A stretch of DNA of 64,000 nt from Tritrichomonas musculus (Eukaryota; Parabasalia; Tritrichomonadida; Tritrichomonadidae). A model generated the notes under the pieces. The model was not told where the DNA came from. It saw nothing but the letters and a program-made list of their open reading frames with translations, and made no database searches. Location of the stretch: contig JAPFFF010000002.1 of the NCBI GenBank assembly GCA_039105265.1, forward strand, positions 3,782,001-3,846,000. Reading direction: 5' to 3'. This document shows, piece by piece, positions 9,333 through 16,486 of this stretch (positions are counted from its first letter, which is position 1; each line of letters begins with the position of its first letter). A program made the translations under genes and the position numbers.

Positions 9333-10139
9333 ATGAACACAATTGTTACACCAATCAATGATGAATACGAATATTTACAATACAATGAACAACTTAGAAT
9401 CATTCATTCCAAATATGATGACATGTTTCAAATGCAATCTATCATTAATGCATGTCAATCAAATAAACCTGCTCGTCACTGGTTTGAAAATCAAAGTTCG
9501 AAAGAACTAATTTCTTATATAAATGCGACCGGCGGAATTCCTACGGTCGAAAAATTATATGAAAAACGAGATGATTTACCAAACGGATTGAGAGGTTATT
9601 ATGTTCACCGTTTACTTGTTAATCATATTGCTATTTGGTGTTCACCATCATATTCATTTGACATAATGAAACTTCTTGATTCTTACTTTAATCAACAACG
9701 AATTCAATTACAAAATCAACTCAATGAAAAACAAAATCAAATCAATGAAAAACAAAATCAAATCAATGAAAAACAAAATCAAATTGACAATCTAACTCCA
9801 CGAGTTGTTCCAAATAATCGTGAAAATGATTACAAATATCTTATTTGGCTTGAACAGATTCCTGATGATAATGCAAACGTGAAACTTCATTTAATTCGTC
9901 GACACAAAGACTATTTTAACAGAGTTCAACAACATTATAACAATCCAAACGAAAGATGGTTCTTTAGAGAGAACCTTCCTATTTCAATGACCATTAATTT
10001 GGATATTAAAAACATTATTCGTGAAAACTTCGATGAAACAGAAGCTAATATTAATGGAAATACAATTACAATTAATCGTGAAATACTTGATGATTTACAT
10101 GAAATGATTGAAACCTATTTTGATGAATTTCAGGAATAA
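9333..10139 (+). CDS. KilA-N domain protein with coiled coil and DUF3627-like tail
   Basis: 268 residues. Residues about 20-125 form a KilA-N domain (DNA-binding fold of large DNA viruses and phages): MFQMQSIINAC, KPARHWFENQSS, a GGI stretch, RGYYVHRLLVNHIAIWCSP and FDIMKLLDSYF. Then come three to four tandem NEKQNQI heptads (about 130-152), a short coiled coil also repeated at DNA level. The end (about 160-235: YKYLIWLEQI, LHLIRRHKDYF, RWFFRENLP) resembles the C-terminal DUF3627 region attached to KilA-N in poxvirus and NCLDV proteins. Likely an oligomeric DNA-binding regulator of the element. A GC-rich palindromic patch (CGACCG...CGGTCG, 9526-9549) lies in frame inside the KilA-N part. Confidence 0.85.
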   Translation: MNTIVTPINDEYEYLQYNEQLRIIHSKYDDMFQMQSIINACQSNKPARHWFENQSSKELISYINATGGIPTVEKLYEKRDDLPNGLRGYYVHRLLVNHIAIWCSPSYSFDIMKLLDSYFNQQRIQLQNQLNEKQNQINEKQNQINEKQNQIDNLTPRVVPNNRENDYKYLIWLEQIPDDNANVKLHLIRRHKDYFNRVQQHYNNPNERWFFRENLPISMTINLDIKNIIRENFDETEANINGNTITINREILDDLHEMIETYFDEFQE

Positions 10140-10154
10140 ATCAATAAAATTATT

Positions 10155-10222
10155 TTTTTGTCATCTTCTCAAAATTAATTTTTCAAATTTAAATTTTTTT
10201 TAATTTTTTATTTTGTAATCAA
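10155..10222 (+). promoter_or_regulatory. upstream block, copy 1 of a duplicated spacer
   Basis: The spacer before the HNH gene and the spacer before the next gene (10633-10701) are homologous along about 70 bp: TTTTTTTGTCATTTCT-like, then a T-rich stretch, then an identical ATTTTTTATTTTGTAATCAA right before ATG. Each gene therefore appears to carry its own copy of one promoter. Confidence 0.55.
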
Positions 10223-10618
10223 ATGACAACAAATTACATTCATGAATATGCTGACGAAATTATATTTGATGAATTTTTGAAATATATAATTGAATCAAAA
10301 CCTGATACTACTTATGTTCCATTACTTAATTTTGAATACAAGTATGCAATTCAAACCGAATTTCCATTTATTATTACACTGGGTCGTGGTGAACGTGTTT
10401 TAGAAGAAATCATGAAAAACAATTGTCCACATGTTAAATTGAACGGAAAATTATATAAAAAACATGAATTAATCGCTAAACAATTTATTCCAAACCCTAA
10501 TAATTATAAATTTGTTAAGCATATTAATCATAACAAATTTGATTATCATATTGACAATCTTTGTTGGACTAATGATTCTCGATGTGTACGTTATACACCA
10601 TCTGGTATAATTTATTAA
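10223..10618 (+). CDS. HNH-type endonuclease
   Basis: 131 residues. The C-terminal half follows the HNH pattern of phage and viral homing-type nucleases: LNGKLYKKHELIAKQFIPNP, VKHINHNKFDYHIDNLCW, TNDSR. His of KKHELIA, the HINH pair and the Asn of DNL are the likely metal and catalytic residues. The N-terminal 60 residues are not recognised. The gene follows the KilA-N gene in the same direction and has its own copy of the shared upstream block. It may be a free-standing homing nuclease carried as cargo or a processing nuclease of the element; which one cannot be told from the sequence. Confidence 0.75.
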   Translation: MTTNYIHEYADEIIFDEFLKYIIESKPDTTYVPLLNFEYKYAIQTEFPFIITLGRGERVLEEIMKNNCPHVKLNGKLYKKHELIAKQFIPNPNNYKFVKHINHNKFDYHIDNLCWTNDSRCVRYTPSGIIY

Positions 10619-10632
10619 ATCAATTAACAATT

Positions 10633-10701
10633 ATTTTTTTTGTCATTTCTTCACAAGTTCAATTTTTAAAATTTATTTTCAATTTTTTATTTTGTAATCA
10701 A
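10633..10701 (+). promoter_or_regulatory. upstream block, copy 2 of a duplicated spacer
   Basis: Near-copy of 10155-10222, ending TTATTTTGTAATCAA directly before the ATG at 10702. It decides the start of the next gene: the frame is open upstream to 10582, but that would overlap the HNH gene, while 10702 sits exactly where the start sits in the sister copy. Confidence 0.55.
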
Positions 10702-11163
10702 ATGACAACAACCAACCTTCGAGTATATGAATACATCAATTCATTAATCTCATTACTTCCAAATCCAGATGAATATCAAAAATGTGATTTTACATTACTT
10801 TGTGAACGATTTCCAATTAATATCGGAAAAGGTACTTACCTTGTTCGTGTGTTATACATTTCATTAACAAACGTTGACAAAAAAATCACACGAATTTATC
10901 CAAATCAATTGAAAGATATGAATCTTGAACATGTAATTCTAACATCAAATCTCCGACGAAGGATTAACATAAATTCTTTTGAAACATTTGTTAATGGTAA
11001 TACAGATGTTCAAACATTTAAAGAACATTCGTTTTACAATTATTCAATTGAACGAATTAACAAATCAAATCAAGAAATGATTTTGAAACTTCGCGAGAAA
11101 TATGAAATACCTGAACCACAAATATTTAAAGGAAACCATCAAGATATTGTTCTTGACGAATAA
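10702..11163 (+). CDS. unknown Maverick protein, 153 residues
   Basis: I do not recognise it. The protein is soluble and mixed in charge, with a beta-rich start (KCDFTLLCERFPINIGKGTYLVRVLYIS) and an alpha-helical end (IERINKSNQEMILKLREKYEIPEP). It has no Cys or His cluster and no membrane segment. Start chosen at 10702 because of the duplicated promoter-like spacer. It is the last plus-strand gene of the left block and faces the packaging ATPase gene, with 89 bp between them. Sharing a spacer with the HNH gene suggests co-expression. Confidence 0.6.
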   Translation: MTTTNLRVYEYINSLISLLPNPDEYQKCDFTLLCERFPINIGKGTYLVRVLYISLTNVDKKITRIYPNQLKDMNLEHVILTSNLRRRININSFETFVNGNTDVQTFKEHSFYNYSIERINKSNQEMILKLREKYEIPEPQIFKGNHQDIVLDE

Positions 11164-11183
11164 ATTGAATATTTTTTGTCTAT

Positions 11184-11201
11184 TTAACAGTTAACTGTTA
11201 A
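11184..11201. other. 18-bp perfect palindrome between convergent genes
   Basis: TTAACAGTTAACTGTTAA is self-complementary over its whole length and lies in the short gap between the 153-residue gene and the ATPase gene, which face each other. It could act in transcript end formation on both strands or be a protein-binding site; position is the only support. Confidence 0.4.
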
Positions 11202-11252
11202 TTGTGTATGATTTCTAGCGGATTTAGCATAGCCAAAATATTTTTTTTGTGC

Positions 11253-12170
11253 TTACTGGTTGAATCTTATAAATTCAATACTTCCTTCTCGTGTATTCAC
11301 CAAAACAAAATCATGATTCTTCATTCGATTATATTGTCTCCACAAATCTTCAAATTCAACTGGCATAACAACTTGTTGATATATATACGACATCTTCTGC
11401 CTTGAGAATCCATTGAAAATAAAGAATGAAGTACAATTGTTCTTATAATCTGTTGGAATCGCTTTGAAGAATTGAACGTTAACATAAACGATTGAATGTT
11501 TGTGTCGTAATTGAGTTATATAATTTGTGAAGTAAGCAGATTTTAACAATTTCGATTTAATGAAGTCTTCACACAGAATTATTGTATTTAATGGAACGTT
11601 TGGTTTTCCAAGTTTATTGATATTAAGGAATTGAAACATTTTCTGTAATTTATCTTCGTTAATCGTAATCCTCCCAACAGAAGTATATTTAATATACAAT
11701 TCTTTCCATAAATCCAATTCTTTCAAATAAGCTTCAGCATTTGTGTCGGAAACAACTTTCACAGGTAAATTTATCAATTCGCGTTGAGCTTCAAATGTTG
11801 AATCATTTATAATTCCATTCTTGCTAATATACACAATTTGATGTACATTTGACTCCTTCAATCGAGATATTTGAATTATATCTCTTAATACAATGTGTGA
11901 TTTACCTTTACCCTGTGCTCCAACAATAATGTTTAACGAATTATAATTAGCATAGATTCCAGGACCAATTGGACGAATTGATTCTGACATTATTTTTGAT
12001 TCATTTTTTTTGTACGCTCGATTCATTTCAAAATCAATATCGAAGGGCTTTTCAATCATAACAGGCTTCATAATCATCTTGTGTTCTTCGAATGACTCAA
12101 AGTCATCATCATAGTCAGAAGTATCTGAAAAAAATATTGTTTTGTAATCAAATTTGCTGGGTTTTAACAT
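11253..12170 (-). CDS. FtsK/HerA-type genome-packaging ATPase
   Basis: 305 residues. Walker A GAQGKGKSH at 84-92, Walker B TIILCED at 196-202, followed by a sensor-like LRHKHSIVYVNVQFFKAIPTDYKNNC. This layout and length match the A32-like packaging ATPases of Mavericks, virophages and large DNA viruses, which push DNA into the capsid. The first 60 residues are acidic and of low complexity. The gene lies first in a row of minus-strand genes ending near 14361, and its start is 4 bp beyond the end of the small membrane-protein gene, suggesting tight co-transcription or overlapping signals. Identity is firm as an A32-type ATPase. Confidence 0.88.
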   Translation of the reverse strand: MLKPSKFDYKTIFFSDTSDYDDDFESFEEHKMIMKPVMIEKPFDIDFEMNRAYKKNESKIMSESIRPIGPGIYANYNSLNIIVGAQGKGKSHIVLRDIIQISRLKESNVHQIVYISKNGIINDSTFEAQRELINLPVKVVSDTNAEAYLKELDLWKELYIKYTSVGRITINEDKLQKMFQFLNINKLGKPNVPLNTIILCEDFIKSKLLKSAYFTNYITQLRHKHSIVYVNVQFFKAIPTDYKNNCTSFFIFNGFSRQKMSYIYQQVVMPVEFEDLWRQYNRMKNHDFVLVNTREGSIEFIRFNQ

Positions 12171-12173
12171 TTA

Positions 12174-12305
12174 TTATGAGTAAAGCTTCGAACGCATCTC
12201 CTCTGTGAGTTTAGGGGGTTCATCTTCTTTGAAAACAGTAATTATTACACACAATTCAATAACATGAACAACCAAAATAGTTCCCAAAAGAATTTCAGAA
12301 ATCAT
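12174..12305 (-). CDS. small single-span membrane protein
   Basis: 43 residues if started at the ATG at 12305; longer in-frame starts upstream would overlap the next gene. One hydrophobic helix (ILLGTILVVHVIELCVIITVF) is followed by a charged tail (KEDEPPKLTEEMRSKLYS), so a type I or tail-in orientation is likely. Support is context: it exactly fills the gap between the ATPase gene (start 12170) and the next gene (end 12316) in an otherwise tightly packed element. Small membrane proteins are common in capsid-forming elements with an internal membrane, but the function here is unknown. Confidence 0.45.
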   Translation of the reverse strand: MISEILLGTILVVHVIELCVIITVFKEDEPPKLTEEMRSKLYS

Positions 12306-12315
12306 TTGAATAAAT

Positions 12316-12972
12316 TTAAACACATAATTTAAGTGAAATACCATATCGAACAAGTTGTGCATAAACATCATTGTAACCATATTTCAAATCATTTGATTTA
12401 CCATCTTTTGTGACAAGAATTCGTTGGATTTCTAAATATTTATTCTTCGATACACATCCCGTACATCCAGAATCTTCATCAATAATAAGTTCAACTTTAT
12501 CAGCATGTGTTAGTATTTTAATTAATTCCATCAATGAATTTGAGTGACAAACTAAGTAATTATTTACACGAAGTGGATTTAATTCATAAATTGAAAGAAG
12601 TGTTTCTAAAAATTTGTTCTTGACAGTCAAATCCTCAATTTCATTTCGGGCTTCGCCCTCAGCCACTATGTGGTTTCCTAACAAAATATCTCGGGATTGA
12701 GTCGCAGACAAGTCTGCTCCTGCTGACGCTTTGTTTGTTGGAGGTTGAAATTGATATTGAGAATTCTCCTCCGGTATAGTAAAATTTACATCCCTAGATT
12801 GTGAATTCATGTGTGGAACATTTGGGTAATAAACAGGTTGACTAATTGGTTGACCAACCGGTTGTGAATTCGATGGTTTGATTTTGATTTCAACATTAGT
12901 TTCTTGGCTCTGTTTTACCGAAGCATCATTTTCAGAACTTAATATTCTTGCTTTCCGTAATACATTCGACAT
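12316..12972 (-). CDS. unknown Maverick protein with Gln/Pro-rich N-half
   Basis: 218 residues, started at ATG 12972. The N-terminal half is disordered (repeated QPVGQPISQPV, Asn/Ser-rich). The C-terminal half looks folded: a helix (IEDLTVKNKFLETLLSIYEL), then a region with two close cysteines (DEDSGCTGCV) and a beta/alpha end. No family recognised. One double-hairpin mini-element (12648-12673) lies in frame and encodes VAEGEAR, and a second palindrome (12704-12717) encodes part of SAGADLSA. The protein therefore tolerates GC-rich insertions at the border between disordered and folded halves. Confidence 0.6.
   Translation of the reverse strand: MSNVLRKARILSSENDASVKQSQETNVEIKIKPSNSQPVGQPISQPVYYPNVPHMNSQSRDVNFTIPEENSQYQFQPPTNKASAGADLSATQSRDILLGNHIVAEGEARNEIEDLTVKNKFLETLLSIYELNPLRVNNYLVCHSNSLMELIKILTHADKVELIIDEDSGCTGCVSKNKYLEIQRILVTKDGKSNDLKYGYNDVYAQLVRYGISLKLCV
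12648..12673 (+). repeat. double-hairpin mini-element inside a gene
   Basis: Stem-loop 1 GGGC/GCCC with loop TTC (12648-12658), spacer TCAG, stem-loop 2 CCAC/GTGG with loop TAT (12663-12673). TTC directly precedes stem 1. The block is in frame with the minus-strand gene around it. A further palindrome (GCAGAC/GTCTGC) follows at 12704-12717. Confidence 0.7.
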
Positions 12973-13009
12973 TGATTTCAATCTAAAAAAACCTTTATTC
13001 GTAGATTAC

Positions 13010-13240
13010 TCAATCCTTGTTAGCTAATTCATTCAATTCGTTTTCCAATTTTTTTACTTTTTCCTTTAATGAATTAATATCTTCAATTAATGATTCACGA
13101 ACAGCAAGCCCACTGGAACCAAGCATTCCAGATTTGACATTATTTAGATGTTGCTTGTAATCATAACATTTTTCTTTGAGGGTTCGTTTGATACGTTTAA
13201 GTTCAGGAATCTCCTTCTTATATTCGTTTAATTCAGACAT
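13010..13240 (-). CDS. small coiled-coil protein
   Basis: 76 residues. Lys/Glu-rich with two helical coiled-coil stretches (ELKRIKRTLKEKCYDYKQHL and IEDINSLKEKVKKLENELNEL) joined by a Gly/Ser turn. No catalytic motif. It lies between two minus-strand neighbours, and its start is only 15 bp from the start of the plus-strand gene at 13256, so both must share one short divergent control region. Probably a scaffold or assembly factor; this is inference. Confidence 0.6.
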   Translation of the reverse strand: MSELNEYKKEIPELKRIKRTLKEKCYDYKQHLNNVKSGMLGSSGLAVRESLIEDINSLKEKVKKLENELNELANKD

Positions 13241-13255
13241 TTAATCGAAGCAAAA

Positions 13256-13546
13256 ATGTCATACACATCAAAATGTGCAGGTCACGAAAACAAAGTTGGC
13301 GGCGAAGCCGAAGTGACTTACGAACAAAAACGAACCATTCATGATGATAAAAGAATGAATCACTACGATAGATTACAACTTAAAATGCAAAAAGAACGTA
13401 CCAGAATTAATTCTGCACCAACTGTTAAGAAATATGAGGATAAAGGAAGTATTCAACATGAACCTCAAGTATCAACAACAAAAAAATTGAATTTTCACAC
13501 TTATTCATTAAATCATTCAGTTGTCCCTCGATGCGATAAAATCTAA
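13256..13546 (+). CDS. small basic Maverick protein
   Basis: 96 residues, highly charged and probably disordered (KRTIHDDKRMNHYDRLQLKMQKERTRIN). No family recognised. A single GC-rich hairpin (CGGC/GCCG, loop GAA, 13300-13310) lies in frame near the start and encodes GGEAE. It is divergent from the coiled-coil gene (15-bp gap) and overlaps the end of the next minus-strand gene by 4 bp. The compact fit on both sides supports its being a real gene rather than a chance frame. Confidence 0.55.
   Translation: MSYTSKCAGHENKVGGEAEVTYEQKRTIHDDKRMNHYDRLQLKMQKERTRINSAPTVKKYEDKGSIQHEPQVSTTKKLNFHTYSLNHSVVPRCDKI
13300..13310 (+). repeat. single GC-rich mini-hairpin
   Basis: CGGC/GCCG around a GAA loop. 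Read on the minus strand it is preceded by TTC like stem 1 of the double-hairpin family, but no second stem or CAG spacer follows. It may be half an element or chance. Confidence 0.4.
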
Positions 13547-14001
13547 AACATTTGTTGGTTAATATATTTGGCAATCTGATTTACAGTATTGGTTAATTCA
13601 GCAATTTTTTTATCTAATGTTGTGAATTTGAGTTCATAGCTTTGTTTCAAATCTTTAATCTCGTTATCAAAAGTTGACAAATTTTGTGAGAACATACTTT
13701 TGAGATTCTCAATATCAGCTTTAATAACATCTTGTTCAAGTTCTTTCAATTCATTAGTTTTGACAACTTTCTTTAAAAATATATCTCCCCCAACTCGTTT
13801 TGTACCTTCTTTTTGACAATTCTTTTTTGTGATTCTGTATTCAACACCATCTGGTGTAACAATTTTGTAAACCCGATTTAGATATTGAGTTGTCTGGTTG
13901 TTCATGTCATCTTTGTGTTTCTGATAGTACAGATTGAACTCCTCAATTGATTTAAAATTCTTTATTTCAGTAGTTATTTCATTAATTACTTTCAAATCCA
14001 T
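13543..14001 (-). CDS. coiled-coil protein with short beta module
   Basis: 152 residues. A helical start (IEEFNLYYQKHKDDMNNQTTQYL) is followed by a small beta module (VYKIVTPDGVEYRITKKNCQKEG) and a long coiled coil (DIENLKSMFSQNLSTFDNEIKDLKQSYELKFTTLDKKIAELTN, split here over heptads). No family recognised. An oligomerising structural or assembly protein is likely. Start ATG at 14001. Downstream of its stop the facing gene (13256-13546) overlaps by 4 bp. Confidence 0.6.
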   Translation of the reverse strand: MDLKVINEITTEIKNFKSIEEFNLYYQKHKDDMNNQTTQYLNRVYKIVTPDGVEYRITKKNCQKEGTKRVGGDIFLKKVVKTNELKELEQDVIKADIENLKSMFSQNLSTFDNEIKDLKQSYELKFTTLDKKIAELTNTVNQIAKYINQQMF

Positions 14002-14039
14002 TTAAAATAAAAAAATACAATTTAATCATTTTCATGCGA

Positions 14040-14103
14040 CTTCGAACACAAAGTGTTCTCAGGCGCTTACGCGACTTCGACCAAAGGTCTCAGGCGCTTA
14101 CGC
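14040..14103 (+). repeat. tandem pair of double-hairpin mini-elements
   Basis: Copy A: stem GAACAC/GTGTTC, loop AAA (14044-14058), spacer TCAG, stem GCG/CGC with loop CTTA (14063-14072). Copy B: stem GACC/GGTC, loop AAA (14079-14089), spacer TCAG, stem GCG/CGC with loop CTTA (14094-14103). GCGACTTC precedes each copy and follows the last. The first stem differs in sequence and length between copies, yet pairing and loop are kept. The last loop contains the stop codon (14098-14100) of the adjoining minus-strand gene. Confidence 0.8.
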
Positions 14104-14361
14104 GACTTCATCAATTAAACTTTTACCAATTTTAAGACCTTTGTCAGCAAAATTTAATCCTGTATCAATTGCTCTAACAGCATCACCAATAAGAGGTATT
14201 CCACCCAAAACAGGTTTTACAGCATTAGTTACTCTTTTACCAACTTCAACAACTTTGGGAAGTGCTTTACCAACCTTAGTTGCAACATTCTTAATTGTAT
14301 TACCTACAGATTTAAAAGCGTTTTTCATTTTTTTGAAGATTCCGATACCCATTGTTTTCAT
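14098..14361 (-). CDS. small amphipathic capsid-type protein
   Basis: 87 residues from ATG 14361 (ATG 14352 is also possible). A basic amphipathic N-terminus (MGIGIFKKMKNAFKSVGNT) is followed by short hydrophobic/Gly-rich helices (VGKALPKVVEVGKRVTNAV, GGIPLIGDAVRAIDTGLNF). Length, charge and composition resemble the small membrane-active or core proteins next to the major capsid gene in Mavericks, adenoviruses and related viruses. It is divergent from the capsid gene with a 41-bp gap, supporting a role in the particle. Its 3' end runs into a tandem pair of double-hairpin mini-elements. Confidence 0.55.
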   Translation of the reverse strand: MKTMGIGIFKKMKNAFKSVGNTIKNVATKVGKALPKVVEVGKRVTNAVKPVLGGIPLIGDAVRAIDTGLNFADKGLKIGKSLIDEVA

Positions 14362-14402
14362 TACGAAAAAAGACCCATAATAGTACTTTTTTTGTTTATC
14401 AA
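14362..14402. promoter_or_regulatory. divergent promoter between minor and major capsid genes
   Basis: Only 41 bp separate the start of the small amphipathic protein (minus) from the first sensible ATG of the putative major capsid protein (plus, 14403). The gap has an A-run on one side and a T-run on the other. Shared control of the two structural genes is likely from spacing alone. Confidence 0.45.
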
Positions 14403-16427
14403 ATGTTGTATCGCAACGAAAGAGCACATAATTACAAAATTGAAGCAGGAAACGTTCTTGATACATTTAATAAGATGCGTGAAATGATTAATACTAATGA
14501 TGGTACACGCTCATTTTCATTCAGAACTGTTGATTGTCATGACCAACCTGCACCATTTCATCAAGGACAATATTCTCAAATCAGTTTAACGCATCCAGAC
14601 CATTTCATTTCTGATGTTGATAAAGGATTCTTAACATTTCATGTCAAATTGGAATTACAATTGAATACTGATTTAGCTAAATTACAACAAATTGATGACC
14701 CAAATAACTTCTACAAATTATTCGTCGGACTTAAATCTTCAAATCAATTATTCGACAGATTGGAAATTCTTCATAATAATGTAAATGTTGGATATCAGCA
14801 AAACGAATGTGTTCGAGAAGGATTTTTATACTCTGCTGTGAAACCAGAAACTGAAAAAAAGCGAAGACGATTTGTTCATTCACTTTGGGAAAATGTTTCA
14901 AATTATTCACAAACTGTTGCAGGTACTTATGTTAACCTAAATTCATTCAAATCTAATGGTAAATCACAAGTTGAATTTGATTTGAACGTTCCATTTGATG
15001 ATTTGCTTGCCCTTCAAGCTTTCGATTTATTCCCAAATGGAATCATCGGTGATTTATCAATTCGTTTCCAAGTAACTCCTGCAGGATTAGTTTGGGCAGC
15101 AATTGACCCTTATACTGTTGCTGAAACAAAGGCTTATCTTGAAGATAATGATTCTGTTACATCTGCTGAATTAGAACGATTAAAAGAAATTAAAGCTCGA
15201 GGTCACTTGAAACATCAATTTACACAAATTGGTAATGAAGCTATTATACCAGGACCTGGAACTCCATCTCCTGAACCATCTCCCGAACCATCTCCTGAAC
15301 CAACTCCAGACCCATCTCCTGAACCAACTCCAACACCTGTTAAATACAAGATTCAATATCGAATTGGTGAACAATGGGATAATGATGATGGAAGTACTGG
15401 TTACACTGATATTCTTACAGATTTGGAATTCAATTTCAGTTACACAAAGGAAGAATTTGAAGAATTTGGACTCCAACCAGGTGCAACTGATGAAGAAATT
15501 TGTGTTCATAATCCTGCTGTAACATTACCTCCATTAAATCATTCTGACAAGAATGGAAGATATTATGCTTGGCAAATTGTTAAAACACCAGTTGTTTCTG
15601 CTAAGCAGACTCTTCAATCAATTCATGATGCTAAATTACAACTTCATAACGAAACATATTCATCACAGAAAGCTACATTAACTGTAAACAGAATGACAAT
15701 CACATTATGTAAATCAAATATGCAAGGTTATGGTGTCTGTGAATCTACTCGCAGAGGTATTGAAAATATTCTCCGTGAAGGAATTATAATCCCATCTCAG
15801 AAAGTTGATTACCATTCATTCCCAATTGCTCCTGCTGCAAATGGAATTAAGTCAACATTGAATATTCCATTAATTAATGTTACAACAATGTCAATTATGT
15901 TTCCAAAACATCATAATGACCTCACTGTTTTCGAAAATCCAGTATATCAAAATTGTTATCTCAATATTGGAGGAAAGAACTTCCCAGATGAAAATGTTTC
16001 AACAATTGGTGCAAGGTTCTTTGAAAATCAATTAACCGCTGGAGACCTTGATGCAATCGCATTACAATGCACTAAAGAATTTGAGGATTCAATGACTATG
16101 CCAAAGAATGATGCAAACGGAGTTCGCTACAAGAATACTTTAAGTGATGCTTCTAGCTTTGTTTTCAATATTCAAACTGAACGTTCATCTGCTGGTTATT
16201 GTTATGATGGTTTGGATGGTGGATTTGGTAACATTCAAGTTCAAGTAAATGGTCAACCAATATATACAGGTCCAAATGATACTTACTATAATGTTAATGA
16301 AGAAGGTACAGTACATCCACCCCCAACACAATTATGGCTCACAAGAGATACCTATTTCAAATTAAGTTTGAATGGTTTAGAGTACATCGATGATGAATCT
16401 CCAGCTGGTTCACAAATAAACGCATAA
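14403..16427 (+). CDS. putative major capsid protein (double jelly-roll type)
   Basis: 674 residues from ATG 14403; upstream in-frame codons lack an ATG and overlap the divergent gene. The protein is beta-rich throughout, without membrane or catalytic motifs, of the size expected for Maverick capsid proteins. It starts with a segment typical of them (tail-like lead, then HDQPAPFHQGQYSQISLTHP and a FLTFHVKLEL strand), and its end is strand-rich (WLTRDTYFKLSLNGLEYID). A Pro-rich insert of PSPEP/PTPDP repeats (about 289-313) probably forms a surface loop. Context is strong: between the small capsid-type protein and the integrase. The fold is inferred, not proven from sequence. Confidence 0.7.
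   Translation: MLYRNERAHNYKIEAGNVLDTFNKMREMINTNDGTRSFSFRTVDCHDQPAPFHQGQYSQISLTHPDHFISDVDKGFLTFHVKLELQLNTDLAKLQQIDDPNNFYKLFVGLKSSNQLFDRLEILHNNVNVGYQQNECVREGFLYSAVKPETEKKRRRFVHSLWENVSNYSQTVAGTYVNLNSFKSNGKSQVEFDLNVPFDDLLALQAFDLFPNGIIGDLSIRFQVTPAGLVWAAIDPYTVAETKAYLEDNDSVTSAELERLKEIKARGHLKHQFTQIGNEAIIPGPGTPSPEPSPEPSPEPTPDPSPEPTPTPVKYKIQYRIGEQWDNDDGSTGYTDILTDLEFNFSYTKEEFEEFGLQPGATDEEICVHNPAVTLPPLNHSDKNGRYYAWQIVKTPVVSAKQTLQSIHDAKLQLHNETYSSQKATLTVNRMTITLCKSNMQGYGVCESTRRGIENILREGIIIPSQKVDYHSFPIAPAANGIKSTLNIPLINVTTMSIMFPKHHNDLTVFENPVYQNCYLNIGGKNFPDENVSTIGARFFENQLTAGDLDAIALQCTKEFEDSMTMPKNDANGVRYKNTLSDASSFVFNIQTERSSAGYCYDGLDGGFGNIQVQVNGQPIYTGPNDTYYNVNEEGTVHPPPTQLWLTRDTYFKLSLNGLEYIDDESPAGSQINA
15266..15340 (+). 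repeat. PSPEP/PTPEP-coding tandem repeat in the capsid gene
   Basis: About six units of 12 bp (CCATCTCCTGAA-like) encode a Pro-Ser/Thr-Pro-Glu rod inside the putative capsid protein. Such rods keep two folded parts apart or stick out from a surface loop. The short DNA repeat makes this a likely site of length variation between copies. Confidence 0.75.
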
Positions 16428-16486
16428 AATTGAGATTTGATTTGAGATATTTTTTTTTGCTTCTGAATTACCTTATTGTATTCGAA

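Noticed and set aside
9526-9549. CGACCG...CGGTCG palindrome in the KilA-N gene as another double-hairpin element
   Set aside because: No TTC/CAG signature, a 12-base loop, and the encoded GGI lies in the KilA-N fold itself, so it is probably ordinary coding sequence.
10582-10701. Longer N-terminus for the 153-residue protein
   Set aside because: It would overlap the HNH gene and run through the duplicated T-rich spacer; the ATG at 10702 matches the sister copy.
15180-15509. Trp/Arg-rich minus-strand frame opposite the Pro-rich repeat of the capsid gene
   Set aside because: It is the complement of the PSPEP-coding repeat and has no independent support.
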